Shown here in pieces: positions 27,786 through 36,931 of a stretch of 64,000 bases of DNA (positions within the stretch are counted from its first letter, which is position 1; the number at the start of each line of letters is the position of its first letter). The notes beneath the pieces are model-generated. The model had not been told where the DNA came from and did no database searches. It saw only the letters and a program-made list of their open reading frames with translations. The translations under genes were made by a program, and so were the position numbers. Source of the stretch: Dyadobacter fermentans. GTDB lineage: Bacteria > Bacteroidota > Bacteroidia > Cytophagales > Spirosomataceae. The stretch lies in contig NZ_JAHXBN010000013.1 of NCBI RefSeq assembly GCF_019924045.1, positions 434,001 to 498,000 of the forward strand, in the 5' to 3' direction.

Positions 27786-28088
27786 TCAGTTGCTTGGGGC
27801 AACTTTCTCTTCCTGGTATGGAATGGCCTTAATGAGACGCGTGTTGTTGAGTTCTTCAATGATAACCGTATCCTCGGCCGGAATGATCCCCCGTTTGAGC
27901 CAGTTGCTAACGGTTTGTGTATTGGGAATGTTAAAGCGTCTGCAGTATTCCGCAACGGTCACCCAATCGTGCAATTCGTAAATTTTGCCGTCTTTCGAAA
28001 GATAGTTTTGCGCTTTCGCCAAAGTTTCCCGCGCCGCTTCCAGCAGCTCATCGAGCTGATCGGGGGCTGATTCTGTGATTGTTTTCAT
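27786..28088 (-). CDS. Small helix-turn-helix protein
   Basis: The 100-residue protein has a helical N-terminus (DQLDELLEAARETLAKAQNY) and then WVTVAEYCRRFNIPNTQTVSNWLKRGIIP, which reads as a MerR/excisionase-like helix-turn-helix. The C-terminal part (DTVIIEELNNTRLIKAI) could be a wing. No cleavage or enzyme motif is present. It sits between a 51-residue protein gene (10 bp away) and the S9 peptidase gene (27 bp). A perfect palindrome near the head of this transcript could be its operator. Confidence 0.65.
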   Translation of the reverse strand: MKTITESAPDQLDELLEAARETLAKAQNYLSKDGKIYELHDWVTVAEYCRRFNIPNTQTVSNWLKRGIIPAEDTVIIEELNNTRLIKAIPYQEEKVAPSN

Positions 28089-28098
28089 ATGCCTAGTT

Positions 28099-28254
28099 CT
28101 ACCTTTTCCGTTTTTCTAACTCTGCGAGCATCTGCATTAACTTTGATATGACGTCCAGCACCTGGTCGGTCTGTTCAGTTGTCATCTGATGCTGAAAATC
28201 CCGCAAATACTGTCGCAATGAAGCGATCCGCATGCGAATCTCCATTTCGTCCAT
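28099..28254 (-). CDS. Very small helical protein
   Basis: The protein has 51 residues from ATG 28254; a TTG extension to 28284 is less likely. The whole chain is predicted helical and charged (MRIASLRQYLRDFQHQMTTEQ, then VLDVISKLMQMLAELEKRK, leucine-spaced as in a coiled coil). I recognise no family. It resembles in style the small protein upstream of the recombinase at 51952 (TxEQ then a Leu/Met-rich helix). As the first gene before the HTH gene it may modulate that regulator. Confidence 0.5.
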   Translation of the reverse strand: MDEMEIRMRIASLRQYLRDFQHQMTTEQTDQVLDVISKLMQMLAELEKRKR

Positions 28255-28287
28255 AGTGTGCGAATTTTTTGAAGCAATATACAAAAT

Positions 28288-28302
28288 GTTACGTTTCGTA
28301 AC
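28288..28302. promoter_or_regulatory. Perfect palindrome, candidate operator
   Basis: GTTACGTTTCGTAAC has 6-bp arms around a TTT centre. It lies in the divergent region between the small-protein/HTH/S9 unit and the M1 aminopeptidase gene, upstream of both ATGs. Confidence 0.5.
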
Positions 28303-28319
28303 GGAATAGGAAGGGAGTT

Positions 28320-28352
28320 TTGTCCAGTATTAAAATGGATATGCTATTTTTG
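28320..28352 (+). promoter_or_regulatory. Promoter of the M1 aminopeptidase gene
   Basis: TTG at 28320-28322 and TATTTTTG at 28345-28352 fit the Bacteroidota TTG/TAnnTTTG pattern with a 22-bp gap, 17 bp before ATG 28370. Confidence 0.55.
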
Positions 28353-28369
28353 AGCGTATACTTAATCCC

Positions 28370-30892
28370 ATGACTTTCATACGCCCTCTCATTTTCCTTG
28401 CTGCCACAATTTTCGTGGCCTTCGCCTGCACGCGTCAGCAAAGCCCTGCCCCCGAAAAAGGCGTTTCGTTCTCCCTCAATCAGTACCGCAAGCAACATAT
28501 CGATAGCATTCAATATCAGATCGAGCTCGATATTCCGGCGGGTAAGGCGGGGCAGATTTTGGGAAAAGAGATTGTTACCTTTCACCTGAATGCCGTCGAC
28601 TCGGCGCTGGTACTGGATTTCAATGTGGAGGCGAGCCATTTGCAGGAGGTTCGCGTAGGCGGTGAGAAAGTGGATTATCAGTTTGTCAATGAGCATATTG
28701 TCATTGATACAAAGCATTTGAATAAAGGGAAAAACGAGGTGGCGATCGACTTTGTCGCGGGCGATCAGTCGCTCAACCGGAGTGATGATTACTTGTACAC
28801 GCTCTTCGTGCCCGATCGCGCTTCGACGTGCTTCCCGTTGTTCGATCAGCCGAATTTGAAAGCGTCCTACCGACTGACTTTAAAAACGCCCGTGGGTTGG
28901 GAAGCCGTCTCCAATGGGAAACTGAATGCCAAAACGGTTGAAAATGGCAAGAGCGTGTACCAATTCGGCGAGACGAAGCCGGTGAGCTCTTATCTATTTG
29001 CATTTGCTGCGGGCAAGTTTTTCAAAGAAACCCGCACGATGGACGGCCGCGAAATGACGATGTACTACCGCGAGACCGATACAACGAAGGTAAACCGCAA
29101 CCGCGACGAGGTTTTCCGGCTGCATGCAAAATCGCTGGCATGGCTGGAAGACTACACGAGCATCGATTACCCATTCGGGAAATTCGACTTTGTACTGTTG
29201 CCATCGTTCCAATATGGCGGAATGGAGCATCCGGGTGCTATTTTTTACAATGAGCCGGCCCTTTTTCTGGATGAAAATGCATCGGTGAACCGCCGCATGG
29301 CCCGCGCGAGCGTGATCGCGCACGAGTCGGCGCATATGTGGTTCGGCGACCTGGTCACGATGGACTGGTTCAATGATGTGTGGCTGAAAGAGGTGTTTGC
29401 GAATTTTATGGCCGCGAAGATCGTCCATCCCAGTTTCCCGGAGATCAATCATGAGCTGCGGTTTTTGCTGGCGCATTATCCCAATGCCTATGAAGTCGAC
29501 CGCACGGCAGGTACCAATCCGATTTTGCAGCAGTTGGGCAATCTCAAAAACGCAGGGACGCTCTACGGGGCCATCATTTATATGAAGGCGCCCATTGTGA
29601 TGCGACAGTTGGAAAGAAAGATCGGAGAGGAGCTGATGCGCGAGAGCCTCCGCGAATATTTGAAAACCTATTCGTTCGGAAATGCCCGTTGGGACGATCT
29701 GATCGGCATTATCGATAAACGCTCGCCGGAGGATATTACCAGGTGGAGCAATGTATGGGTGAAAACGCCCGGAATGCCGGAGTACGGCATCGACGCGGGC
29801 AAGCTGGTGCAGGTGAAAGATTCTGTTTCGGGACGTGTGTGGGAGCAGCCGCTGGTGTTGAAAACAATGCAAAACGGGCAGCTTGTTTTTCCTAATCATG
29901 ACGGCACGGGTTATGGGTATTTTAAAATGGATACCACTTCCAAAGCGTGGTTCTTTGCACATTACGGTAATGCGGAAGTGTCCGATCCGGTTTTCAAGGG
30001 AGCTATGCTGGTGAATAGCTGGGAAGGGTTGCTGCGCGGCGATGGCCCCGGGCCGGAAAAGCTGGTAAATTCCATTTTGAATACATTGCCCAAAGAGCAA
30101 AACCCGCTTCTGGTCGACTATTTGTTGGGCAACCTCCAAACAGACTGGTGGGTATTCCTGAATGCAGACCAAAGGGCTGCCTATCAGACACGTGTTGAGC
30201 ACGAAATCTGGCAGCTTTTAAATAGTACCCGGGACAAAGGCATTCAAACATCCTATTTCAGGGCATTCAAGGCGATGGCGCTGACCGACGACGGCTGGCA
30301 GAAAATGCACGGGCTCTGGACGGGCAAGCTGGAAGTGAAGGGCCTCGTACTTTCGGAAGAAGACAAGATTTCCCTGGCGTACGAACTGGCATTGAAAGGA
30401 AATGGAGACGGGAAAGCGATCCTGAACAGCCAACTGAACGCAACGAAGAACCCCGACCGGAAGGCAAGAATGCAGTTTGTGATACCCGCATTGAGCGCCA
30501 GTGAGGCCGAACGCGATGCGTTTTTTGAGACATTAAAAAAGGAAGAAAACCGTGAAAAAGAGGCCTGGGTACTCGATGCACTGACCTACCTGCACCATCC
30601 GCTGCGGGCGCAAGGCGCGTTGAAATACCTGCGCCCGTCACTCGACCTTTTGCAGGAAATTCAGCTTACCGGCGATATTTTCTTTCCGACCCGCTGGTTG
30701 CATAATACATTTGCAGGGCATTCGTCACCCGAAGCCGCACGGATCGCGCAGACTTTTTTGAAGGAACATCCTGACTATCCCTATTTTCTGAAAAACAAAA
30801 TATTGCAAGCGACCGACTTGCTCGATCGTTCCGTAAAACTTTCCGCGACTTATGCCCCCCAAGAGCATTCCCCTGCATTATCTCAGCAATGA
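28370..30892 (+). CDS. M1 family aminopeptidase lipoprotein
   Basis: The 840-residue protein has a lipobox around FVAFAC, so it is membrane-anchored in the periplasm or outer membrane. The exopeptidase motif appears as GGMEHPGAIFYN in place of the usual GAMEN. The zinc site is HESAHMWFGDLVTMDW with the third ligand Glu in NDVWLKEVFANF. An ERAP1-like helical C-terminal region follows. It removes N-terminal amino acids from peptides. The AraC gene begins 41 bp before its stop, in another frame. Confidence 0.92.
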   Translation: MTFIRPLIFLAATIFVAFACTRQQSPAPEKGVSFSLNQYRKQHIDSIQYQIELDIPAGKAGQILGKEIVTFHLNAVDSALVLDFNVEASHLQEVRVGGEKVDYQFVNEHIVIDTKHLNKGKNEVAIDFVAGDQSLNRSDDYLYTLFVPDRASTCFPLFDQPNLKASYRLTLKTPVGWEAVSNGKLNAKTVENGKSVYQFGETKPVSSYLFAFAAGKFFKETRTMDGREMTMYYRETDTTKVNRNRDEVFRLHAKSLAWLEDYTSIDYPFGKFDFVLLPSFQYGGMEHPGAIFYNEPALFLDENASVNRRMARASVIAHESAHMWFGDLVTMDWFNDVWLKEVFANFMAAKIVHPSFPEINHELRFLLAHYPNAYEVDRTAGTNPILQQLGNLKNAGTLYGAIIYMKAPIVMRQLERKIGEELMRESLREYLKTYSFGNARWDDLIGIIDKRSPEDITRWSNVWVKTPGMPEYGIDAGKLVQVKDSVSGRVWEQPLVLKTMQNGQLVFPNHDGTGYGYFKMDTTSKAWFFAHYGNAEVSDPVFKGAMLVNSWEGLLRGDGPGPEKLVNSILNTLPKEQNPLLVDYLLGNLQTDWWVFLNADQRAAYQTRVEHEIWQLLNSTRDKGIQTSYFRAFKAMALTDDGWQKMHGLWTGKLEVKGLVLSEEDKISLAYELALKGNGDGKAILNSQLNATKNPDRKARMQFVIPALSASEAERDAFFETLKKEENREKEAWVLDALTYLHHPLRAQGALKYLRPSLDLLQEIQLTGDIFFPTRWLHNTFAGHSSPEAARIAQTFLKEHPDYPYFLKNKILQATDLLDRSVKLSATYAPQEHSPALSQQ

Positions 30893-31703
30893 GTCGGGCC
30901 TGGGTATCTCCCTGCACCGTATCGACCGGATGAACCGGATGAATGCGCCGCATATGGATGCGCACCGAGACGATCACGGGAACTTCTTTTTCCAGGAAGA
31001 CGGCCATGCCAGACTTATGGTGGATTTTCGGGAGGTTGAGTTGAGGGGGAGCGGGGTGTTCTGCATTATGCCCGGGCAAGTGCATCACCCGTTGGAAACA
31101 GAAGGATCGTATGGCTGGTTTCTGGGTGTAGACATGAGCTTGCTCGATGATCACCACCGCGCCGTGGTGGACGAATACGCCTTGCATGGCTTCCCGATCA
31201 GCCTGGACCCGGAGCAGGCCGATTTGCTGACGCGCAGCCTCCATTTGCTGCTGGGATTTTACGAGACGCCTGCGCAGTACGGACACTCAGTGCTGCAATC
31301 GATGCTGAAAACCTGCCTGGGTATTTTTACTTCGCTTTTTGAAAAGGAGATTTTGCAGCGGACGGCCCAAACGCGCCCGTCGGCCCTTACTTCGCAGTTT
31401 CGTAAACTTTTATCGCAGCATTTTAAAACTGTGAAAAGTCCCTCGGAGTATGCGGGCATGCTCAGTATTACTTCATCCTATCTGAACGAAGTCGTGAAAG
31501 AGACATCGGGGCAACCGGTGAGCCATTGGATTCAAAATGAAGTGATGATGGAGGCTAAAAGATTGCTCTACTACACCGATTTGAGCATTAAGGAGATCGC
31601 ATTCGGCTTGGGTTACGAAGACCATACCTACTTTTCACGACTGTTTAAAAAGGTGGCCGGTAAATCGGCCGGGCAGTTCCGGGGAGAGTTTCGGAGTTTA
31701 TAG
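30852..31703 (+). CDS. AraC family transcriptional regulator
   Basis: The 283-residue protein has an N-terminal cupin-like sensing domain (GSGVFCIMPGQVHHPLE) and a C-terminal double helix-turn-helix of about 100 residues ending IKEIAFGLGYEDHTYFSRLFKKVAGKSAGQFR (motif GLGYEDHTYFSRLFKK). The start at 30852 overlaps the aminopeptidase gene by 41 bp; the next in-frame Met would lose much of the sensor domain. The siderophore-interacting protein gene 138 bp downstream is its most likely target, a common pairing. Confidence 0.88.
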   Translation: MPPKSIPLHYLSNESGLGISLHRIDRMNRMNAPHMDAHRDDHGNFFFQEDGHARLMVDFREVELRGSGVFCIMPGQVHHPLETEGSYGWFLGVDMSLLDDHHRAVVDEYALHGFPISLDPEQADLLTRSLHLLLGFYETPAQYGHSVLQSMLKTCLGIFTSLFEKEILQRTAQTRPSALTSQFRKLLSQHFKTVKSPSEYAGMLSITSSYLNEVVKETSGQPVSHWIQNEVMMEAKRLLYYTDLSIKEIAFGLGYEDHTYFSRLFKKVAGKSAGQFRGEFRSL

Positions 31704-31841
31704 TTTTGATAAAACCGCGATTTGTCCAACTATTACCCCTCTTTTGCCCTTTATTCTCTTCGCGCGGGCGTGTTGTTTTGTAAAGTAAAATTTCGGCTGG
31801 ATCGTCAGCCATGGAACAACACCAATCCAATCGCACGAAAA

Positions 31842-32531
31842 ATGAACATCATCAAACAGAAAGCGCTGCACTTGCTTGAAAATGCCTTTGGAAAAACAGG
31901 AACCGTGCTTGCGATACGGGCCTGGGAACCTGCTACCTTTTTTGAAGTGGACGTCCATTTCCCCGAAATGGATATGAGCGGCTGGAAACGCGTCCAGCAT
32001 ATTAAAGTACGTGTCGGAGAAGGAATTTACCGCGATTATACCCCTGCCGGCTGGGACGAGGATATCCGTACCTGCACCTTGTACATCAATGCCGAGCAGG
32101 ATGGCCCGGGCGCACAATGGATACGCTCGCTGCGTGCAGGCGACCGCATGACGTACGTGGGCGTAGGCGCGACCATGCACAGGCCTACCTACGCGGGAGA
32201 AATGGTCGTTTTGGGTGATATGAGCAGCATCGGGCATTACCTGGCGTTGCAGCAGCTGGCCGGCACGCGGAAAATCAGCGGAGCCATCACCATCGCCCAC
32301 GAGAACCATCGTGAGGAGTTTAAGGAATATTTCAACTGGAACATTCAGCCGGTGAAGAAGAACGGCGACGGCGGGCTGCATTCGATGCTCAAATGGGCCA
32401 GCGACAGGCAGCTGGCCAATTCGAACATCTATATTTCGGGACATATCCCTACCTGTATCCGTTTGCGAAAGGAACTCAAAAAACGGGATGATTCACCGCT
32501 GGGGATCCAGGTGCAGGGATTTTGGTCATAA
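31842..32531 (+). CDS. Siderophore-interacting protein (FAD-dependent ferric reductase)
   Basis: The protein has 229 residues from ATG 31842; a longer frame to 31722 lacks support. The flavin-binding motif YRDYTPAGWD (Arg64-x-Tyr-Thr-Pro) and the NAD(P)H-side segment VVLGDMSSIGHYLALQQL mark a SIP-family reductase. Such enzymes reduce iron from ferric siderophores in the cytoplasm. AraC control upstream fits an iron or siderophore response. The stop abuts the convergent methionine aminopeptidase gene with no gap. Confidence 0.85.
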   Translation: MNIIKQKALHLLENAFGKTGTVLAIRAWEPATFFEVDVHFPEMDMSGWKRVQHIKVRVGEGIYRDYTPAGWDEDIRTCTLYINAEQDGPGAQWIRSLRAGDRMTYVGVGATMHRPTYAGEMVVLGDMSSIGHYLALQQLAGTRKISGAITIAHENHREEFKEYFNWNIQPVKKNGDGGLHSMLKWASDRQLANSNIYISGHIPTCIRLRKELKKRDDSPLGIQVQGFWS

Positions 32532-33296
32532 TTAGTCGAAAATGCCGTTCATAGCCGTGAGGATCACCGGTTTGCCGTCCGTAACGATGATCGTGTGCTC
32601 GTGCTGCGCTACATACCCGCCGCGCGAGCCTACGAGCGTCCAGCCGTCGCGCTCGGTAGCGGCGTTTGTGGAGGCGGTTGAAATGAACGTTTCGATAGCC
32701 ACCACGCTGTTTTTGCGGAAACGGGTCGTATTATAACGATCATAGAAGTTGGCAATTTCATGTGGCTCCTCGTGCAGGCTGCGCCCTACGCCATGGCCCG
32801 CCAGATTTCTAATGACCTTGTAGCCCGACCGTTTGGCTTCGGTTTCGATCAGCCGTCCGATATCGGCAATCCTTACGCCGCCTTTGATCTGGCTGAGTGC
32901 TTTGCTCAGGATCCGTTTCGAGGCATTCACCAGTTTGTTGTGCCCGTGAATGTCCTCGCCCAGCACGAATGAGCCGCCGTTATCGGACCAGAACCCGTTC
33001 AGTTCGGCAGAGACGTCGATATTCACCAGATCCCCTTCCTGCAAAACCTTTGTTTCGGAAGGTACGCCGTGCGCGACTTCGTTGTTGACACTAATGCAGG
33101 TCCAGCCCGGGAAGCCGTACGTGAGCTTCGGTGCCGATTTCGCGCCGAGGCTATTCAGCATTTCGCCTCCGAAATCGTCGAGTTCCTTGGCCGTCATACC
33201 CGGCTTCGCATGCTCGCGCATCGCGCGTAAAGTGGTGGCTACCGCGCGGCTGGCTTCCTGCATGCCGGCCAGTTCCGATTCTTTATTGATAGACAT
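32532..33296 (-). CDS. map: Methionine aminopeptidase, type I
   Basis: The 254-residue enzyme removes the initiator Met from nascent proteins. The five metal ligands are visible: Asp in NIDVSAEL, Asp in GFWSDNGGS, His in AGHGVGRSLHEEP, Glu in VAIETFIST and Glu in YVAQHEHTI. The usual His before the first Asp is in NNEVAHGVPS. It is not next to ribosomal protein genes, so this is likely a second, dispersed copy. It is followed upstream, on the same strand, by the DUF3050 gene at a 15-bp distance. Confidence 0.93.
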   Translation of the reverse strand: MSINKESELAGMQEASRAVATTLRAMREHAKPGMTAKELDDFGGEMLNSLGAKSAPKLTYGFPGWTCISVNNEVAHGVPSETKVLQEGDLVNIDVSAELNGFWSDNGGSFVLGEDIHGHNKLVNASKRILSKALSQIKGGVRIADIGRLIETEAKRSGYKVIRNLAGHGVGRSLHEEPHEIANFYDRYNTTRFRKNSVVAIETFISTASTNAATERDGWTLVGSRGGYVAQHEHTIIVTDGKPVILTAMNGIFD

Positions 33297-33311
33297 GGTT
33301 GAGAGTCGGTC

Positions 33312-34097
33312 TTATTTTGTAATATTTTCTACCGCTATCTCCTCGTAAACACCATCCCATAATGCAATGCGCTTTTCGAGGGATGCGATGGTGGCCTGCT
33401 CTGCTTCCTGCCAGAATGCCTCGTTCTTTTCGCAGAGGTTGGCGGTCATGCGAAGCGCGAGGTGACTGTGGTGGTCGCCGTCGACTTCGATATGGCGTTC
33501 AAGATAGTATTTGAAAATAGAAATACTGTCCGGGAAATTGCGGTGAATGTCTTCGATGATCGACATAAACATGCCCGGAATGAGGTCCTCGCGCCCGAAG
33601 GTAAAAATGGCGGCTTGCAGGTAATCCTTGCGGGTGCCGATGGTGTCGAATGTGAAACGGACAAATTCACGGGCTTTTTCGGGTGTACCTGCTGCATCGA
33701 ATGCTTTTTCAAAATCGCCTGTCTCACGTAGAGCTTCAATAAAACGGCCGATTTCTGTGGTATCGGCGCCGCATTGGGCCATGGCATCGAGGTACAATTC
33801 GAAATGGCTTTTGAAATTTCCTTCGCTGTCCACATCCGATTCTTCACCGGCTACGATCTCGTTGATGAGGTTGCGCGTTTCGCCGTCTCCTGTCGGGAAC
33901 CAGGGCACAGACGTGCAGGTAAGGCTGTTTTGAAGTGATTTTAGCAGCGACATAAAGTCCCAAACCGCGTAAACATGGTATTTCATGAATACTTTGAGGT
34001 CCTCGATGTCGTTGATAACCGAATAAACTTTGTGCTGGATAATCTGTTGCCGCAGGGGCTCGATGTTCTGCTGGATTCTGGTAATGTGATCGTTCAT
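33312..34097 (-). CDS. DUF3050 domain-containing protein
   Basis: The 261-residue all-helical protein belongs to DUF3050, part of the haem oxygenase-like diiron fold. Visible segments are KVYSVINDIEDLKVFMKYHVYAVWDFMSLLKSL (parts MKYHVYAVWDF, SLLKSLQ) and ILIHIEDIHRNFP-like (SIIEDIHRNFPDSISIF), with the late ERHIEVDGDHHSHLAL metal-like His cluster. Haem oxygenase-like diiron oxidases use such Glu/His sets; the reaction here is unknown. It is probably cotranscribed with map. Confidence 0.85.
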   Translation of the reverse strand: MNDHITRIQQNIEPLRQQIIQHKVYSVINDIEDLKVFMKYHVYAVWDFMSLLKSLQNSLTCTSVPWFPTGDGETRNLINEIVAGEESDVDSEGNFKSHFELYLDAMAQCGADTTEIGRFIEALRETGDFEKAFDAAGTPEKAREFVRFTFDTIGTRKDYLQAAIFTFGREDLIPGMFMSIIEDIHRNFPDSISIFKYYLERHIEVDGDHHSHLALRMTANLCEKNEAFWQEAEQATIASLEKRIALWDGVYEEIAVENITK

Positions 34098-34158
34098 TAT
34101 TTGCGTAGTTCTTCTACCTAAACTGTTGTCGGGGAATGTTTGTTCGAATTTGGGCCGA

Positions 34159-34632
34159 CTATTTTTCTTGCTGAGGTGAATACTTTACGAGATCGATCCC
34201 GATGCCATTCGGGTCCTGAACTGCGAAATGCCTGTCGCCCCAGGGTTCGTCACGGATATCGATTTGGATGGGTATTCCCTTGTTTTGAAGTTCGTGATAA
34301 AGCTTGTCGACATCGTCTACCTCGATGGTCAGGTACATGCCCTGGCCCTGGAATGGCTGGTGAAACAATGGCTGCTGTGTAGGATGCTCGGGCAGCAGAA
34401 AGCTAAGTTCCGACGCGCCGCCAGGCGTGTGGAGCAGTAAGTAAAACTCATTTTCGAATGTTACGCCGAAGCCGAGTACCTGGGTGTAAAATGCTTTGGT
34501 TTCAGCGAGTTTGGAAGTGACGATGCCTGCGTTCAGTTTCATGTTGTGTTTAGTTTGAGTGGATGTACTGGTTTGAGGAAATGCATTGGCGCAAATGCAG
34601 GCCAATGCCCATAGTGAGATGAGCCGTTTCAT
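34159..34632 (-). CDS. VOC family protein with signal peptide
   Basis: The 157-residue protein has an export signal (LISLWALACICANAFPQ) and a glyoxalase/bleomycin-resistance fold: LNAGIVTSKLAETKAFYTQVLGFG opens and GDRHFAVQDPNGIGIDLVKY closes the domain. VOC proteins are metal-dependent dioxygenases, lyases or binding proteins; a periplasmic member is less common. If the inner ATG (MKLNAGIV) were used the protein would be cytoplasmic. The likely regulator is the AraC gene directly upstream. Confidence 0.82.
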   Translation of the reverse strand: MKRLISLWALACICANAFPQTSTSTQTKHNMKLNAGIVTSKLAETKAFYTQVLGFGVTFENEFYLLLHTPGGASELSFLLPEHPTQQPLFHQPFQGQGMYLTIEVDDVDKLYHELQNKGIPIQIDIRDEPWGDRHFAVQDPNGIGIDLVKYSPQQEK

Positions 34633-34705
34633 AATGCCGTCCGTTTTGTTGATGGTACAAATTTCGGCATGGCCTATGGAGCAGGATTGTAAAAAACGGA
34701 CAAAA

Positions 34706-35521
34706 TCATCTCCCGAACGCTTTCCCGGGCGTCACGCCGTAAAGATTCTTGAATTCCTTAATGAAATGGGCCTGGTCGTAGTAGCCGTTGTCGTAAAACA
34801 GTTTGTTCTCGCGGAGGCTCTGCTGCGAGGGTTTGGCACGGAGGATATTCTGAAAACGAACGACCTGGCTGAACGTTTTGGCCGAGTCGCCGATGTAATA
34901 CTCGAAAAGCCGGCGGAGCTGCCGGGGGCTAAGACCGGTGTCGAGGTCTTTTTCGACATTCAGCACGCCGAAATTTTGGAGGATCATGGCCAATGCCCCG
35001 TACAACCGCGAATCGTGGTTGAAATCAATACCCGCTACCCAATGCAGGAAGTAGTCGTCGAGCCTGCGTTTGATCTCCGCCAAAGACAGCCCCGGTTCGA
35101 AGGCCGAGGCGATGAACTCCGCCGTGCCGGGTACCACAGCATCCAGGTTTTCGAAACGGTTGCTCAGTTCGGAGGCATTGATTTTGAAGAGCTGCGGAAA
35201 CATTGTAGGTAAAAAACGCACACCCACGTAGTCGAAACTGTTTTCGAGGGGAAACTCCGTATACTTTTTGCAAAAGCCCATCACGAAATTTTCGGAGGGA
35301 TTATGCAGCTCGAAGAAGATGTCGATACAACCATCGGCGACCACGCGATAAAGAAAAGGGCCATCCAGTGGGGCGGAGGTACGCAGTCGCCAATAGCAGT
35401 AAATAAATCCCTGCAAGGCGCTATCCGGGAGAAATTCCTGGTACGTTACCTGCTCCGCCGACTGCTTCACCGTCGGCTGAACAGGCACATACAGTCCTCG
35501 AATATCTGGGGTTTGATACAT
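34706..35521 (-). CDS. AraC family regulator with DUF6597-like N-terminus
   Basis: The 271-residue regulator has an N-terminal part (YQEFLPDSALQGFIYCYWRL, RVVADGCIDIFFEL) that matches the ligand-sensing type common in Bacteroidota, and a C-terminal AraC HTH with YYDQAHFIKEFKNLYGVTPGKAF. The helix GLSPRQLRRLFEYYIG is the first HTH. It is divergent from the DinB gene and upstream of the VOC gene in the same direction. Confidence 0.85.
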   Translation of the reverse strand: MYQTPDIRGLYVPVQPTVKQSAEQVTYQEFLPDSALQGFIYCYWRLRTSAPLDGPFLYRVVADGCIDIFFELHNPSENFVMGFCKKYTEFPLENSFDYVGVRFLPTMFPQLFKINASELSNRFENLDAVVPGTAEFIASAFEPGLSLAEIKRRLDDYFLHWVAGIDFNHDSRLYGALAMILQNFGVLNVEKDLDTGLSPRQLRRLFEYYIGDSAKTFSQVVRFQNILRAKPSQQSLRENKLFYDNGYYDQAHFIKEFKNLYGVTPGKAFGR

Positions 35522-35557
35522 CCTGCTTGTTGATCCGCTTAATCTGATCAGATGAAA

Positions 35558-35573
35558 GTTAACGTATATTAAC
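35558..35573. promoter_or_regulatory. Palindromic site in the AraC/DinB divergent region
   Basis: GTTAACGTATATTAAC has 5-bp arms (GTTAA/TTAAC). It lies between the two divergent starts, beside CTGATCAG at 35544-35551. A regulator site is possible but unproven. Confidence 0.3.
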
Positions 35574-35638
35574 TAGGGTTTCCGAAGGCATTGTTACGGC
35601 ATTGTTTTTTAAGTGCAAGCAAAAAAACGAACAATACC

Positions 35639-36139
35639 ATGAGCAACAGGACCTTAGTAGACGCCTACATTAAAGAGCTGGAAGCTGAGTATGCTTCGAC
35701 CCGCAAATGCCTGGAAAGATTTCCGGTGGCATTATTTGGCTACAAACCGCATCCTACCTCTATGGAAATGGGCTACCTCGCGCTTTTAGTGGCTGAAATT
35801 CCCCTTTGGATCACTTTTATGGTTGAGCAGGGCGAAGTTGATTTTGCCACTTACAAACGTTTCGAATTCACTACCAGCGAGGAATTGCTTGACCATTATG
35901 AGGAAGTTTTCAAAGGTGCTCAAAAATCGCTGGCCGGCATTACCGACGACGACCTGGATGCTCCGTTCTATCTGAAACGGCAGGGCCAGGTATTGTTTAC
36001 CCAGCCCAAACGCGAGGGCATCGGCTCGACGATCAATCACTGGGTGCATCACCGCGGCCAGCTTACCGTGTACATGCGGTTGAACGAAATTGCCGTACCG
36101 TCAATTTACGGACCTTCGGCCGACGACCGTACGTTTTGA
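35639..36139 (+). CDS. DinB family protein
   Basis: The protein has 166 residues from ATG 35639 (the frame opens earlier at 35591 without a good start). The four-helix DinB bundle is recognisable by the closing helix INHWVHHRGQLTVYMRLN, where the His residues bind a metal together with a His or Glu earlier in the chain. DinB-like proteins are often thiol-dependent metalloenzymes such as bacillithiol transferases; no particular substrate can be assigned. Its stop abuts the convergent HAD gene. Confidence 0.85.
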   Translation: MSNRTLVDAYIKELEAEYASTRKCLERFPVALFGYKPHPTSMEMGYLALLVAEIPLWITFMVEQGEVDFATYKRFEFTTSEELLDHYEEVFKGAQKSLAGITDDDLDAPFYLKRQGQVLFTQPKREGIGSTINHWVHHRGQLTVYMRLNEIAVPSIYGPSADDRTF

Positions 36140-36781
36140 TCAGCGCGGCGGACCGAAACGGTCGAACTGTTCTTTTTTCAGTTCTTCGAGGATTTCCTTC
36201 GTCGATTCGAAACTCGTGTGCTGGTACGCACGCAGGCCAAGGGTTTTAGCCATATTGGCAAACATAATGCGGTCGTCGAAATACACGCACTGACTGGGTG
36301 TTGCCTGCGCAATGCCCATGGCAAGTTCGAATATCCGCGGATCGGGTTTGCGCATTTTTACTTCGCAGGAAGAAATAAATGCATCGAAGCAGGTGTGCAG
36401 TTTGAACTTCTGAATGCGGTAGTCGTTCAGCTCTTTCCCTTCATTGTTGATGGAAATGATGCGGAAGCCGCAGTCCTTTTTCCATTCTTTGAGCCATGCG
36501 AGCATGCCAGGCAGCTCGACGGACTGGGAATACATGAATTCCTTGAAATCTTCCCGCACGAAGTCGCGTGGGTGATTGAAGATCACCGTGTCGAGATACT
36601 GATCGAGATTCACACTCCCGATTTCGTAGACGTTAAAAATGAAATTATGGAGCTGATCCATCTCTTTATAATTGAGGCCGAATTTCTCCGCCGCCAGAAG
36701 GCGGGATTCGTGGCCCCACCCATTACTCAAAAGGACGCCGCCAATGTCAAAAAAGAGGATTTTGAGATCGCTGATCTGCAT
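36140..36781 (-). CDS. HAD superfamily hydrolase (YihX-like)
   Basis: The 213-residue phosphatase has motif I FFDIGGVLLSNG with nucleophile Asp12, and motif IV YFDDRIMFANMAKTLG. The DxG in place of DxD after the nucleophile is normal for YihX-type glucose-1-phosphatases. A small helical cap sits between motifs I and II (ISINNEG). It probably dephosphorylates a sugar phosphate or nucleotide in the cytoplasm. Confidence 0.85.
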   Translation of the reverse strand: MQISDLKILFFDIGGVLLSNGWGHESRLLAAEKFGLNYKEMDQLHNFIFNVYEIGSVNLDQYLDTVIFNHPRDFVREDFKEFMYSQSVELPGMLAWLKEWKKDCGFRIISINNEGKELNDYRIQKFKLHTCFDAFISSCEVKMRKPDPRIFELAMGIAQATPSQCVYFDDRIMFANMAKTLGLRAYQHTSFESTKEILEELKKEQFDRFGPPR

Positions 36782-36931
36782 GATTGTGTTGAAAGTGTAA
36801 GGTTCGGCAGTAAATATGCGCGGTTAATTTGTGATTTCCGCTTTTGTGAGAAGTGAGATTAGGTTTTAAGGGAGTGTTTGTAAATTAAAATTGACAAATT
36901 TGTTGAAATTTAATGCCATATTTGTATTCAA

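Noticed and set aside
28994..30202. 402-codon minus-strand frame across the M1 aminopeptidase
   Set aside because: Shadow of a gene with a complete zinc active site.
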